Below are positions 1-8,860 of a stretch of 64,000 nt of DNA, piece after piece (the first letter of the stretch is position 1; every line of letters begins with the position of its first letter). The DNA is from an uncultured Lachnospiraceae bacterium (GTDB taxonomy: Bacteria; Bacillota; Clostridia; Lachnospirales; Lachnospiraceae): assembly GCA_947566645.1 (NCBI GenBank), contig CANOKL010000014.1, positions 17,714 through 81,713 of the forward strand, read 5' to 3'. Under the pieces are notes generated by a model. The model worked only from the letters and a program-made list of their open reading frames with translations. It had not been told where the DNA came from and did not search any database. The position numbers and the translations under genes were made by a program.

Positions 1-1
1 G

Positions 2-811
2 CGCGCAAGATTCTGGTCCTTTATTGACTGGGCTGTGGAATGGAATCAGACATCAGGAATTCCGCCTGCAACATTGCAGGGACCGATCACAATGGAAAGC
101 CTTTTGTATATTTACGGACTTCAGTCCGCAGCAGAAATTGCCGAATATCTTGGCTTTAAAGATTTGGCTGATAACTATGAGCTAGAAGCGGAAAATGTGA
201 GGAAAGCCGTGCAGAAGTTCATGATGGGAAGGAAAGGTATGCTGGCAGACGGACCCGGAATTGAAGATTATTCACAGCACGTCCAGGTATTTGCTATCCT
301 GACAGATACGGTCAGCCGGGAGGAAGGAAGAAAAGCACTCCTTGAAACTATGGAGAAAAAGGAAGAGTATCCGCAGTGTTCTGTTGCTATGGCATTTTAT
401 CTGTTCCGGGCACTTGAGAAAACAGGGCTGTACGAATACACACGGGAATATTGGGGAATCTGGAGACGGATGCTTGCAAAACACAGCACTACTTGTATTG
501 AAGATGAGGTTCAGGAGCGTTCGGATTGTCATGCATGGGGAGCTTTGATTTTGTATGAGTTGCCGTCAGTTATCTTGGGAGTCAGGCCTGCAGAACCCGG
601 ATATCAGTCGGTGATGATAAATCCGCAGCCAGGGTATCTAAAGGAAGCGAAAGGAGACATCATTACACCGATGGGCATAATCCATGTGCAGTGGGCAAAA
701 GATGAGAATGATAAGCTTCGACTTGAATATGACGCGCCAGATGAAGTGACGGTCGTGGTAAAGGAATTAGAGAATAATTCAAATGAAGGAGAAATGGAGG
801 ATACAAAATGA
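2..811 (+). CDS. alpha-L-rhamnosidase (GH78), C-terminal part, cut by window edge
   Basis: The frame is open from the first bases to a TGA at 809-811, so the 5' part lies outside the window. A GTG occurs at base 35, but the codons before it (RFWSFIDW) match the conserved barrel segment of GH78, so this is not the start. The visible part is the end of the (alpha/alpha)6 barrel plus the C-terminal beta-sandwich, with family-typical SDCHAWGA, ILGVRP and TPMGIIHVQW. The family removes terminal alpha-L-rhamnose from glycosides or pectic oligosaccharides. No signal peptide can be judged. It shares a 4-base ATGA overlap with the symporter gene, which suggests co-translation and a coupled uptake and hydrolysis role. 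The family call is firm; the substrate is inference. Confidence 0.86.
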   Translation, partial: RARFWSFIDWAVEWNQTSGIPPATLQGPITMESLLYIYGLQSAAEIAEYLGFKDLADNYELEAENVRKAVQKFMMGRKGMLADGPGIEDYSQHVQVFAILTDTVSREEGRKALLETMEKKEEYPQCSVAMAFYLFRALEKTGLYEYTREYWGIWRRMLAKHSTTCIEDEVQERSDCHAWGALILYELPSVILGVRPAEPGYQSVMINPQPGYLKEAKGDIITPMGIIHVQWAKDENDKLRLEYDAPDEVTVVVKELENNSNEGEMEDTK

Positions 812-2214
812 AACAGACAATAAAAAATAAAATGTCTATGATGCGGATTGTTGGCTATGGAAGTGGCTGCCTTGGGGCAAATCTAATGAACAATACAGTT
901 TCATCATTTATCAGTTTCTATTATACGGAAGTAGCAGGGCTTCCCATCGCGGCAGTAGGGATTATTCTTCTGGCGTGCCGTCTCCTGGACGGGGCATCTG
1001 ACTTGGTTATGGGTGCAATTGTGGAACGTACATATACGAAAGAGGGAAAAGCACGTCCATGGGTGAAACGTATGGCGATTCCGTTTGGGTTATCCATATT
1101 TTTAATGTTTTTTTCACCGTCCTTTGGCATGACAGGAAAAATTATTTGGGCAGTCTGCACTTATATCGCGGGTATTGCAATTATTTATACTGCAATCATG
1201 GTTCCATATAATACGTTGTCCGCAGTGTCTACAGAGGATGTAGATGAGAGAACAAAACTTGTTACCGCAAGAAATATGTTTGGGTTTGTTGGACCGCTAG
1301 TAATTGGTGCAATCTCTATGCCAATTGTAAACTTCTTAGGCGCAGGGCAGTTGGCATGGTCAGTATTGACCGGAATTTACGGAATCCTTGGCACACTCTG
1401 TTATCTGTGGGTATATTTCAGTGTAAAAGAAGTCGGCGCAGAGGAACGATATGAGGAATATCTGGAGAGAAAGAATAAGAAACAGGCTGTGACAGAAAAG
1501 AAGGGGCAAAGGAATCTGCTGGATGACCTTAAAGCTCTTATTCAGAATAAATACTGGCTTATTGTATTGTTCATACAGTTAGTAATTTTCTTCAATTATG
1601 GTGTAAAAGCAGGATATCAGACTTATTATACAAAATATGCCCTTGGGGATACAAACTTTTATTCCTTCCTGTCATCCTGCGGCATGATTCCCAATATTGC
1701 GATATGCTTTATGATTCCTTGGCTTTCCAGAAAGTTTGGGAAGAGAAGAATCTCTGTTATTGGCTGCTTTCTTGCCATCTTAGGAGGCATTGTCATGGCA
1801 TTCAATCCGGTAAACCGGACGCTGATTCTGATATCTACTCTTTTGAATTGTGCCGGTATGGCACCAATCTGCAACTGTGCATTTGCCATGCTTGGGGATA
1901 CGGCGATCTACAGTGAGTGGAAGTCTGGCGTCAGAAATGAAGGGCTGCTGTTTTCAGCGGAGTCCTTTGCGGAAAAAGTGGGCGGGGCGCTTGGCGGCGC
2001 CGCAGTAGCTTTTGCACTGAGTCTTGGTGGATTTGTGGGAAATGCAGCGGTACAGACAGAATCAGCTATGGCTGTTATGACAGGTCTTATGGTGTGGTTC
2101 CCGGTAGCTGTAGCTGTAATCTGTATTTTAGCCCTAATTTTCTACGATCTGGACGGAAAGTATGATACACTTTTTGCAGAGGTTATGGAAAGACGTAAAA
2201 AATCTGAAGAATAA
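808..2214 (+). CDS. GPH-family sugar:cation symporter (MFS)
   Basis: The protein has 468 residues and about 12 hydrophobic segments, normal for the glycoside-pentoside-hexuronide (melibiose-type) family. The signature segment is in the first third: RLLDGASDLVMG followed by a TKEGKARPW loop, which in this family lies between helices 2 and 3 near the cation site. Such carriers import glycosides with Na+ or H+. The start ATG overlaps the stop of the rhamnosidase gene, so the likely cargo is a rhamnose-containing oligosaccharide or glycoside. That substrate is inferred only from the neighbour. Confidence 0.88.
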   Translation: MKQTIKNKMSMMRIVGYGSGCLGANLMNNTVSSFISFYYTEVAGLPIAAVGIILLACRLLDGASDLVMGAIVERTYTKEGKARPWVKRMAIPFGLSIFLMFFSPSFGMTGKIIWAVCTYIAGIAIIYTAIMVPYNTLSAVSTEDVDERTKLVTARNMFGFVGPLVIGAISMPIVNFLGAGQLAWSVLTGIYGILGTLCYLWVYFSVKEVGAEERYEEYLERKNKKQAVTEKKGQRNLLDDLKALIQNKYWLIVLFIQLVIFFNYGVKAGYQTYYTKYALGDTNFYSFLSSCGMIPNIAICFMIPWLSRKFGKRRISVIGCFLAILGGIVMAFNPVNRTLILISTLLNCAGMAPICNCAFAMLGDTAIYSEWKSGVRNEGLLFSAESFAEKVGGALGGAAVAFALSLGGFVGNAAVQTESAMAVMTGLMVWFPVAVAVICILALIFYDLDGKYDTLFAEVMERRKKSEE

Positions 2215-2338
2215 AAAATCGGCTGTTTTATACAAAAAATGAAATTATATTTTGGTAATTAACACATTTTTTAGTGGTGTCACAAAATATAATAAATTTA
2301 TATGACAATGTGATTTTTGTGAAATAGTAATATATGTT

Positions 2339-2436
2339 GGGCACATCGCTTTATTTACAGGTGGGTGCCCTTTTACTATAATTTAATCAGCTTGAGTGGT
2401 AGTGTAAGAAAAGAGCAGGCCCGGGCTGCTTTTTCC
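2339..2436 (+). terminator. two candidate terminator hairpins before the alpha-galactoside operon
   Basis: The 278-base gap 2215-2492 holds two inverted repeats. The first pairs GGGCAC (2339-2344) with GTGCCC (2365-2370) and is followed by TTTTAC. The second pairs AGCAG (2414-2418) with CTGCT (2426-2430) around a GC-rich centre and is followed by TTTT. The second is the better rho-independent terminator and could end the symporter transcript or attenuate the following operon. The rest of the gap is AT-rich and no convincing promoter was found. Confidence 0.6.
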
Positions 2437-2492
2437 TACTGTAACCGTATATTCAAACTAAAAAATAAAATATCATACAAAGGAGTGGAGTT

Positions 2493-3812
2493 ATGAGAAA
2501 ATTATCCCGTATGACAGCAGCAACTATAGTATTAGTTTTATTGTTGTCGCTTATAGGGTGCAGTAGTTCAGCAGACAAAAAGACTCATCTCACTTTTCAA
2601 ATATGGGATGTCTATCAGCGTCCTGGTATGCAGGCTATGTGTGATGCCTATACGGCTAAACATCCAGATGTAGTAATTGATGTACAGGCTACCAGTTGGA
2701 GTGAATACTGGACAAAACTGGAGGCATCTGCTGAAAGTAATACTATGCCAGATATTTTCTGGATGCATACCAATCAGTTGCTGTACTACGCCGATTTTGG
2801 TATGTTGGCAGATGTAACGGATCTTTATGACGATGTAGATCCTAATTACTATGAAGAACATTTTACTGAGATTTCCCGTAGCAATGCTAGCGGCAGCGAT
2901 GGCCGTCTCTACGGCGTACCTAAGGACAAGGATAATGGTCTGTTGGTGTATAATAAAGAAATGTTTGATGCTGCCGATGTTTCTTATCCTACAGATGACT
3001 GGACTTGGGAAGATTTGGCGGATGCGTCTCAAAAGATTCATGACAAGACCGGAAAATATGGTTTTATGGCCTATAACGATGACCAGTTGGGTTACTGGTG
3101 CTTTGCCTATCAGGCAGGTGGACATATACTTACCGCTGACCGTACCAAGGCCGGCTATACCAATCCAGGAACTGTTAAGGGTATGGAGTTTTATGTGAAC
3201 ATGCAGAAAGAGGATTGGTGCCCTGGTCAGACCTATTTTGCTGAAACTGCGCCAGGAACTGCTTTCTTCTCGGAAGAAGGAGCTATGTATCTGGAGGGTA
3301 ACTGGAATTTGCCGCAGTTAATGGAAAACTACCCTGAGATGCGGGGCAAGTGGGATTTGGCAAAGTTACCTAAATGTGCAGATCCCATTGAGGATGATGA
3401 AAGCCTTGATCAGGATGGAAGGGCCACAATATCCAACGGCTTGTGCTATTCCACAGCCGCGCATGGCAAAAAACGTGATATTGCACTGGATGTCATTAAA
3501 TATTTCGGCACGGAGGAAGCTCAGCGTATTCAGGGAGAAAATGGAGCTGCGATACCTGCTTATATCGGCTGTGAGGAATCTTGGCGGGCTGCATTTGATC
3601 CTTATGATGAGAAACTGAATCTGGATATTATTTTCGAGCAGTTCGATTATGCTGTACAAGCAATTTATAACTCAGCCAGTCCTAAGTGGAAGAGCCTAGT
3701 GTTGGATGAATTAACGAATGTCTATGCGGGTAAACAGGATCTAATGACTGGACTGGAGAATATGGAACGTATTGTTAACACGGAAACTGCCAAGAAATTG
3801 GCGGATCAGTGA
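2493..3812 (+). CDS. extracellular sugar-binding lipoprotein of a CUT1 ABC transporter
   Basis: The protein has 439 residues. It starts with a basic n-region, a hydrophobic stretch and the lipobox LIGC near residues 20-23, so it is a lipid-anchored binding protein. The rest looks like family 1 solute-binding proteins: a conserved PDIFWMH segment, the YGVPKDKDNGLLVYNKEMF hinge region and W-rich segments in the C-terminal lobe. A strong Shine-Dalgarno (AAAGGAGTGG) precedes the ATG. It is followed by two permease genes and a GH36 alpha-galactosidase, so the likely ligand is an alpha-galactoside such as raffinose, stachyose or melibiose (inference from context). No ATPase gene is present; CUT1 systems of this group often share a distant MsmK-type ATPase. 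Confidence 0.9.
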   Translation: MRKLSRMTAATIVLVLLLSLIGCSSSADKKTHLTFQIWDVYQRPGMQAMCDAYTAKHPDVVIDVQATSWSEYWTKLEASAESNTMPDIFWMHTNQLLYYADFGMLADVTDLYDDVDPNYYEEHFTEISRSNASGSDGRLYGVPKDKDNGLLVYNKEMFDAADVSYPTDDWTWEDLADASQKIHDKTGKYGFMAYNDDQLGYWCFAYQAGGHILTADRTKAGYTNPGTVKGMEFYVNMQKEDWCPGQTYFAETAPGTAFFSEEGAMYLEGNWNLPQLMENYPEMRGKWDLAKLPKCADPIEDDESLDQDGRATISNGLCYSTAAHGKKRDIALDVIKYFGTEEAQRIQGENGAAIPAYIGCEESWRAAFDPYDEKLNLDIIFEQFDYAVQAIYNSASPKWKSLVLDELTNVYAGKQDLMTGLENMERIVNTETAKKLADQ

Positions 3813-3826
3813 GAGGAGGGATTGTA

Positions 3827-4714
3827 GTGAATAAAAAATTATCTGCCGCTGCAAAGAGGGAGGAGAGATGGGGCTGGTTCATGATAGCGCCAACTATCAT
3901 CGGCTTGGTTGTTCTAAATCTTTGGCCGTTTGTACAGACACTGTATTCCAGTTTCTGTGAACATTTGGGTTTCGGACATTATAAGTTTATCGGTTTACAG
4001 AACTATAAGGATATGTTTGGAAATACGGAGTTTTGGAAAGCCACCTGGAACACGGTATATTTTTGTATCTTGACTGTGCCGGTAGGTATAGCCCTCGCCT
4101 TGTTGGTAGCCCTGCTCCTTAATGCACATGTGAAGTTCAAAGGTGGCTTTCGTACCATCTTCTTCCTGCCCCTGGTTTGTGCCCCTGCGGCGATTGCCAT
4201 GGTATGGCGCTGGATCTTCAACACAGAGTACGGTATTTTAAATCAGATACTGGGCGGAAAAATTCAATGGATTACTGATCCCAAAACAGCTGTGCTGGCT
4301 GTTGCCATTGTGTCAGTTTGGAGTAGCATAGGTTATGATGCTGTTCTCTTGCTTGCCGGATTGCAGAATATCCCTGGGACACTTTATGAGGCCAGCGGCT
4401 TGGACGGTGCAGGTAAGGTTCGGCAGTTCTTTTCTATTACCCTGCCTATGGTCTCGCCGACCCTGTTTTCTGTTCTAATCATGCGTTTGATGGCATCCAT
4501 GAAAATTTATGACCTAATTTACATGATGGCGGACGAGACGAATCCGGCGCTGACCGATATGCAGAGCCTGATGTACCTGTTCTATCGTTCCTCTTTCGTA
4601 GCAGGAGACCGCGGTTATGGTTCTGCTATCGTTATCTGGACGGTTGGCTTGATTCTTCTTGTGACTCTTGTACAATTTCAAGGGCAGAAGAAGTGGGTTA
4701 CATACGATGTTTAA
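3827..4714 (+). CDS. sugar ABC transporter permease, MalF type
   Basis: About 295 residues with six predicted membrane helices. The EAA loop reads EASGLDGAGKVRQFFSITLPMVSP, the cytoplasmic contact for the ATPase. A GTG at 3809 overlaps the previous stop, but a second GTG at 3827 sits six bases after GAGGAGGG, so translation more likely begins there with VNKKLSAAAKREERWGW. It is the first of two membrane subunits of the alpha-galactoside importer. Confidence 0.9.
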   Translation: MNKKLSAAAKREERWGWFMIAPTIIGLVVLNLWPFVQTLYSSFCEHLGFGHYKFIGLQNYKDMFGNTEFWKATWNTVYFCILTVPVGIALALLVALLLNAHVKFKGGFRTIFFLPLVCAPAAIAMVWRWIFNTEYGILNQILGGKIQWITDPKTAVLAVAIVSVWSSIGYDAVLLLAGLQNIPGTLYEASGLDGAGKVRQFFSITLPMVSPTLFSVLIMRLMASMKIYDLIYMMADETNPALTDMQSLMYLFYRSSFVAGDRGYGSAIVIWTVGLILLVTLVQFQGQKKWVTYDV

Positions 4715-4726
4715 GGAGGTATTGCA

Positions 4727-5563
4727 ATGAAAAAATCTTTGAGACGCTCCTACATGATGAATAAACTGCTTACATATTTTTTCTTGATTTTAGGCGCGGT
4801 CATTATGATCTTTCCTTTTGTGTGGATGATCCTTACCAGTTTCAAGACGGTTCCTGAGAGTATGCAGATTCCACCAGATATTTTACCAAAACAAGTCAAT
4901 CTGGATAATTTTAAAGAGGCTATTGCCAGTCTGCCTTTTGGAAATTTATATCTGAACACGATACTGATGGTATTTTTCCGTGTGATCTGTGCTGTTGTGT
5001 TTAGCTCTATGGCAGGCTATGCATTTGCAAAACTGAAATTCAGAGGCAAGAAGCTGCTTTTTGGCATTGTACTTGTACAGATGTCTCTGCCAAGTCAGAT
5101 TTTTATTATCCCACAGTATCAGATGGTTGCCAAGATGGGGATGGCTAATACAATCTTCGCTTTAGTTTTCCCAGGTTTGGTCAGCGCTTTTGGTGTATTT
5201 TTCCTGCGTCAGGCATATATGAGTATCCCGGATGAAGTAGGAGAAGCTGCCTATCTGGATGGATGTAATCAGTGGCAGACATTTTATAAGATTATGTTTC
5301 CGCTGACGGGAACCTCCGTAGCAGCTTTGACCATCTTTACTGCTGTTTTCGCATACGGTGACCTGATGTGGCCGTTGGTTGTTAATTCAGATCTGAAGAT
5401 GATGACATTATCTTCTGGTCTTTCCACTTTGCGTGGTCAGTTTACTACCAACTTCCCTGTGCTGATGGCCGGTTCTCTGCTGGCTATGTTGCCGATGGTA
5501 GTACTATACCTGATTTTCCAGCGACAATTTGTGGAAGGAATCGCCGGCACTGGTGGGAAATAA
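4727..5563 (+). CDS. sugar ABC transporter permease, MalG type
   Basis: The protein has 278 residues and six helices. The EAA loop (EAAYLDGCNQWQTFYKIMFPL) is followed by the C-terminal segment FVEGIAGTGGK typical of MalG-like subunits. AAGGAGG precedes the start by a good distance. It partners the MalF-type permease 12 bases upstream. Confidence 0.9.
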   Translation: MKKSLRRSYMMNKLLTYFFLILGAVIMIFPFVWMILTSFKTVPESMQIPPDILPKQVNLDNFKEAIASLPFGNLYLNTILMVFFRVICAVVFSSMAGYAFAKLKFRGKKLLFGIVLVQMSLPSQIFIIPQYQMVAKMGMANTIFALVFPGLVSAFGVFFLRQAYMSIPDEVGEAAYLDGCNQWQTFYKIMFPLTGTSVAALTIFTAVFAYGDLMWPLVVNSDLKMMTLSSGLSTLRGQFTTNFPVLMAGSLLAMLPMVVLYLIFQRQFVEGIAGTGGK

Positions 5564-5571
5564 GCGATCGA

Positions 5572-5600
5572 ACAGTCTCGGCATAAGCTGTCGGGACTGT
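5572..5600 (+). terminator. intra-operon hairpin between permease and alpha-galactosidase genes
   Basis: An 11-bp stem (5572-5582 with 5590-5600, two G-U pairs) with a 7-base loop is followed by TTGTTT. It lies between the transport genes and the GH36 gene. It could be a partial terminator or an RNA-processing stop that sets different levels of transporter and enzyme. The weak T-tract argues against full termination. Confidence 0.55.
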
Positions 5601-5631
5601 TTGTTTAAATGATATACAAGGGGGTATCTCT

Positions 5632-7824
5632 ATGATTGTACTTGACCAAGAAAACAGAATTTTTACGCTGCATACTCAAAATACTACATATCAGATGAAA
5701 GTTGACCAATATAATGTACTTCTGCATACTTACTATGGAGCAAAGATTGATAACTTTGACCTGTCCGCTTTGATTCAGTGCGGTGATCGCAGTTTTACTC
5801 CAAATCCCAGTGAGGCAGGGAGTAACCGGAATTATTCATTGGATGTCATGCCGCAGGAATATTCAACCTGTGGCGTGGGTGATTTCCGTTTGCCCTCTAT
5901 TGAATTGGAACTGGCAAACGGCAGCCGTACAGCGGATATGCGCTATGAGGGATTCCGTTTGGAAAAGGGTAAATACACTCTAGAGGATTTGCCTGGTTTT
6001 TACAGCAGTGAAGATGAAGCAGAAACACTGGTAATTATATTGAAGGATGCTGCTGCTCAGGTAATGATGGAACTGTATTACAGTGTATTTGAGGCTTACG
6101 ATCTTATTACCCGGACTGTTCGGGTAGTTAATCAAGGGACAGAAGAGATCCGTTTATGCCGTTGTGCTTCCCTCTGTCTGGATTTTCTTCAGTCTGATAT
6201 GGATTTTATCACCTTCAACGCCTGTCATCTGATGGAGAGGTACATGGATCGGGGACCATTGCGGTCGGGAATACAGAGCGTGGGTAGCGTGCGCGGGATA
6301 TCCAGCCATCAGCATAACCCCTTTGTAATCTTGTGTGACCGTTGTGCCGATGAAGAAACTGGTATGTGTTACGGTGCTATGCTTTTGTACAGCGGTAATT
6401 TTGAAGCGGCTGTGGAGTGCAGCCAATATGAGAACAGCCGTCTGATTATGGGGATTCATCCGTATCATTTTTGTTGGACACTGGCAGAGGGGCAGGTATT
6501 TACTGCTCCGGAGGCGGCAATAATCTGTTCACCTAATGGCTTTGGGCAAATGAGCCGACAATACCATAAAGCCATCCGCAAGCATCTCCTTCGGGATCCT
6601 TACACTGGCAAACGAAAGCCGGTTCTGGTGAACAATTGGGAAGCCACCTATTTTGATTTTACTGCTGACAGGCTGGCCGACATTGCCGGGGAGGCTGCGA
6701 CTTTGGGAGTCGAGTTGTTTGTCATGGATGATGGCTGGTTTGGATCACGGAACAATGATAACTGTAGTTTGGGTGATTGGCAGGTGAATTTAGATAAGCT
6801 GCCTGGAGGATTGGAGGATTTGGTCTCACGAATCAAGAATATGGGAATGAAATTCGGTATTTGGATGGAGCCGGAAATGGTCAATGAAGACAGTAATCTT
6901 TATCGTGCCCATCCGGATTGGGTATTACAAGTTCCAGGCCGTGCCCCTTCCCGGGGCAGAGGACAGCTGGTATTAGATTTTTCCCGCAAGGATGTTCGGG
7001 ATTATATCTATGATCAGATGAAAGCAGTGCTGTCCTGCGCCGATATTTCTTACCTTAAGTGGGATATGAACCGTAGCCTTACTGATGTCTGGTCAGCAGC
7101 TCTGCCCGCACGGTGCCAGGGAGAGGTTTATCACCGATATGTCTTGGGGGTCTATGATTTGCTGGAGCGTTTGCATAGAGATTATCCGTATATCCTTATA
7201 GAAGGCTGCTGTGGAGGAGGAGGCCGGTTTGATGGCGGCATGCTCTATTATACACCTCAGATTTGGTGCAGTGACGATACAGATGCAGTGGATCGTCTGC
7301 GTATTCAGTATGGCACATCCTTTTGTTATCCGGTCTGTACTATGGGTGCCCATGTCTCAGCAGTCCCCAATGAACAAAATGGGCGTATCACTCCCCTAAA
7401 GACGAGGGGAATCACTGCATTGAGCGGGGCTTTTGGTTATGAAATGGATTTGGGTAAGTGTACTACAGAGGAGAAAATGGAAATCCGGCGTCAGGTGGAA
7501 AGTTATAAGACTTATTATGGCCTGCTTCATGATGGGGATTATTACCGTCTCAGCAGTCCGTTTCAGGACAGTATTTATACAGCCTGGGAGCATGTGTCCG
7601 CTGACCGGCGTGAAGCTCTGGTCAGTGTAGTGTATGACCATAATGGATCGGTGCCGCTTTTTGGCACTCTGCGGTTTAAAGGGCTAGACCCTACATATCA
7701 ATACCAGATTAACAAGACAGGTCCTTTTTACAGCGGTGAGGTTCTGATGAGGGCAGGTTATCCACTTCCTCAGATGCAAGGAGATTATTCTGCTTTCCAG
7801 ATTTACTTAAAAGCAGCAGAATAA
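5632..7824 (+). CDS. alpha-galactosidase, GH36
   Basis: The 730-residue length is normal for tetrameric cytoplasmic GH36 enzymes, and there is no signal peptide. It has an N-terminal beta-supersandwich (about 1-330), a TIM barrel (about 330-640) and a C-terminal beta domain. The nucleophile is D478 in KWDMN and the acid/base is D548 in CSDDTD; these are the same numbers as in well-studied Geobacillus enzymes. Other family landmarks are VMDDGWFG, GIWMEPEMV and EGCCGGGGRFD. It releases galactose from raffinose-family oligosaccharides after import by the adjacent transporter. A strong AAGGGGG site precedes the ATG. Confidence 0.96.
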   Translation: MIVLDQENRIFTLHTQNTTYQMKVDQYNVLLHTYYGAKIDNFDLSALIQCGDRSFTPNPSEAGSNRNYSLDVMPQEYSTCGVGDFRLPSIELELANGSRTADMRYEGFRLEKGKYTLEDLPGFYSSEDEAETLVIILKDAAAQVMMELYYSVFEAYDLITRTVRVVNQGTEEIRLCRCASLCLDFLQSDMDFITFNACHLMERYMDRGPLRSGIQSVGSVRGISSHQHNPFVILCDRCADEETGMCYGAMLLYSGNFEAAVECSQYENSRLIMGIHPYHFCWTLAEGQVFTAPEAAIICSPNGFGQMSRQYHKAIRKHLLRDPYTGKRKPVLVNNWEATYFDFTADRLADIAGEAATLGVELFVMDDGWFGSRNNDNCSLGDWQVNLDKLPGGLEDLVSRIKNMGMKFGIWMEPEMVNEDSNLYRAHPDWVLQVPGRAPSRGRGQLVLDFSRKDVRDYIYDQMKAVLSCADISYLKWDMNRSLTDVWSAALPARCQGEVYHRYVLGVYDLLERLHRDYPYILIEGCCGGGGRFDGGMLYYTPQIWCSDDTDAVDRLRIQYGTSFCYPVCTMGAHVSAVPNEQNGRITPLKTRGITALSGAFGYEMDLGKCTTEEKMEIRRQVESYKTYYGLLHDGDYYRLSSPFQDSIYTAWEHVSADRREALVSVVYDHNGSVPLFGTLRFKGLDPTYQYQINKTGPFYSGEVLMRAGYPLPQMQGDYSAFQIYLKAAE

Positions 7825-7829
7825 TAAAA

Positions 7830-7878
7830 AATCTCACCGGAAACCTAAGGTGCTATAACACCAGATTCCGGTGGGATT
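7830..7878. terminator. bidirectional terminator between convergent genes
   Basis: A 13-bp stem pairs 7830-7842 with 7866-7878 (one G-U). It has an A-rich run on the left and TTCTTATTTTTTAT on the right, so it can end transcripts from both sides. It lies exactly between the alpha-galactosidase stop and the AraC-type gene stop. Confidence 0.85.
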
Positions 7879-7879
7879 C

Positions 7880-8773
7880 TTATTTTTTATATAGAGTAGA
7901 AAAATCCGTATTAACCGATAGATCTGTTTTGGAACAATTTTGCTTTCTCCATTCCTGAGGTGACAGACCATAGCATTTCTTGAAAGCTTGGGAGAAATAG
8001 AGTTGATTAGGATAACCACACTTGGAGGCTATTGTTTTAATGGGCAGATCGGTGAGACGCATTAACTCAGTGGCGTTCGTCAGGCGTTGGTGGATTAGAA
8101 ACTCCTGAGGAGAACAGCCCATTACTTTTTTGAATTTCCGGCTGAAATAATTACGGTTCAATTTGCAGAAGTCGGCCACCTCATCAATTGTCAGTTCACG
8201 GCTGCAGTTTTGCTGGATGTAAGCCACAGCCTCATTGATATAAAAGTCTTTCTGATTTTTTTTCGCAATAATCTGTCGGCTGGATGAATACTCGATAAGT
8301 TCATCCAGAAACAAATATAATTGTCCTACCAGGTGGATGGAAGATCTTGTAGAGTTCTCATAAAAGTAAAGCATCCGTTTTTGCAGCAGTTCTCCCTGTT
8401 TTATATTTTGCGGAAGGTAAATAGGCTGATCCCAATGAAGGCCCGCCTGGAGCAGACATTCCTCCGCGCGGATTCCGTCAAATTCTATCCAAACGTATTT
8501 CCATGGATTCTTTTCATCTGCGGTATACATATTAACTTGTCCGGGGCAAATTAGGAATGCCTGATTTGCTTCCAAGTAATATTCATGTATTTCACCGTTG
8601 GTGGAATGAGAGAATAGCATTCCCTTTCCACTGATGATGTAATGAAATAAGTAGTGATTGCGAACATAAGGACCGAAAGAGTGGAGAGGCTTACATTCTT
8701 CCCACCCATACTGATAGGGCCGTATGTCCAGAAAATGCTCGTTGGGGAAAAGAGAAATATGGTTTGTTTCCAT
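7880..8773 (-). CDS. AraC-family transcriptional regulator (probable alpha-galactoside activator)
   Basis: The N-terminal cupin-like sensor domain (about 1-170) contains HYIISGKGMLF and is followed by two AraC helix-turn-helix motifs (TIDEVADFCKLNRNYFSRKFKK and IKTIASKCGYPNQLYFSQAFKK). A frame-open ATG exists at 8800, but the ATG at 8773 (METNHIS) lies 8 bases after AGGAGCT and is the better start. The gene is convergent with the alpha-galactosidase gene and resembles RafR/MsmR-type activators, so control of that operon by galactosides is a reasonable inference. Confidence 0.88.
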   Translation of the reverse strand: METNHISLFPNEHFLDIRPYQYGWEECKPLHSFGPYVRNHYLFHYIISGKGMLFSHSTNGEIHEYYLEANQAFLICPGQVNMYTADEKNPWKYVWIEFDGIRAEECLLQAGLHWDQPIYLPQNIKQGELLQKRMLYFYENSTRSSIHLVGQLYLFLDELIEYSSSRQIIAKKNQKDFYINEAVAYIQQNCSRELTIDEVADFCKLNRNYFSRKFKKVMGCSPQEFLIHQRLTNATELMRLTDLPIKTIASKCGYPNQLYFSQAFKKCYGLSPQEWRKQNCSKTDLSVNTDFSTLYKK

Positions 8774-8860
8774 TAATACGCAGCTCCTTCTAAACATCAT
8801 AATTCGTTTTCTTAATGTATAATAGTAATATTATATAGTATTAGCGGGTGAACAACACGA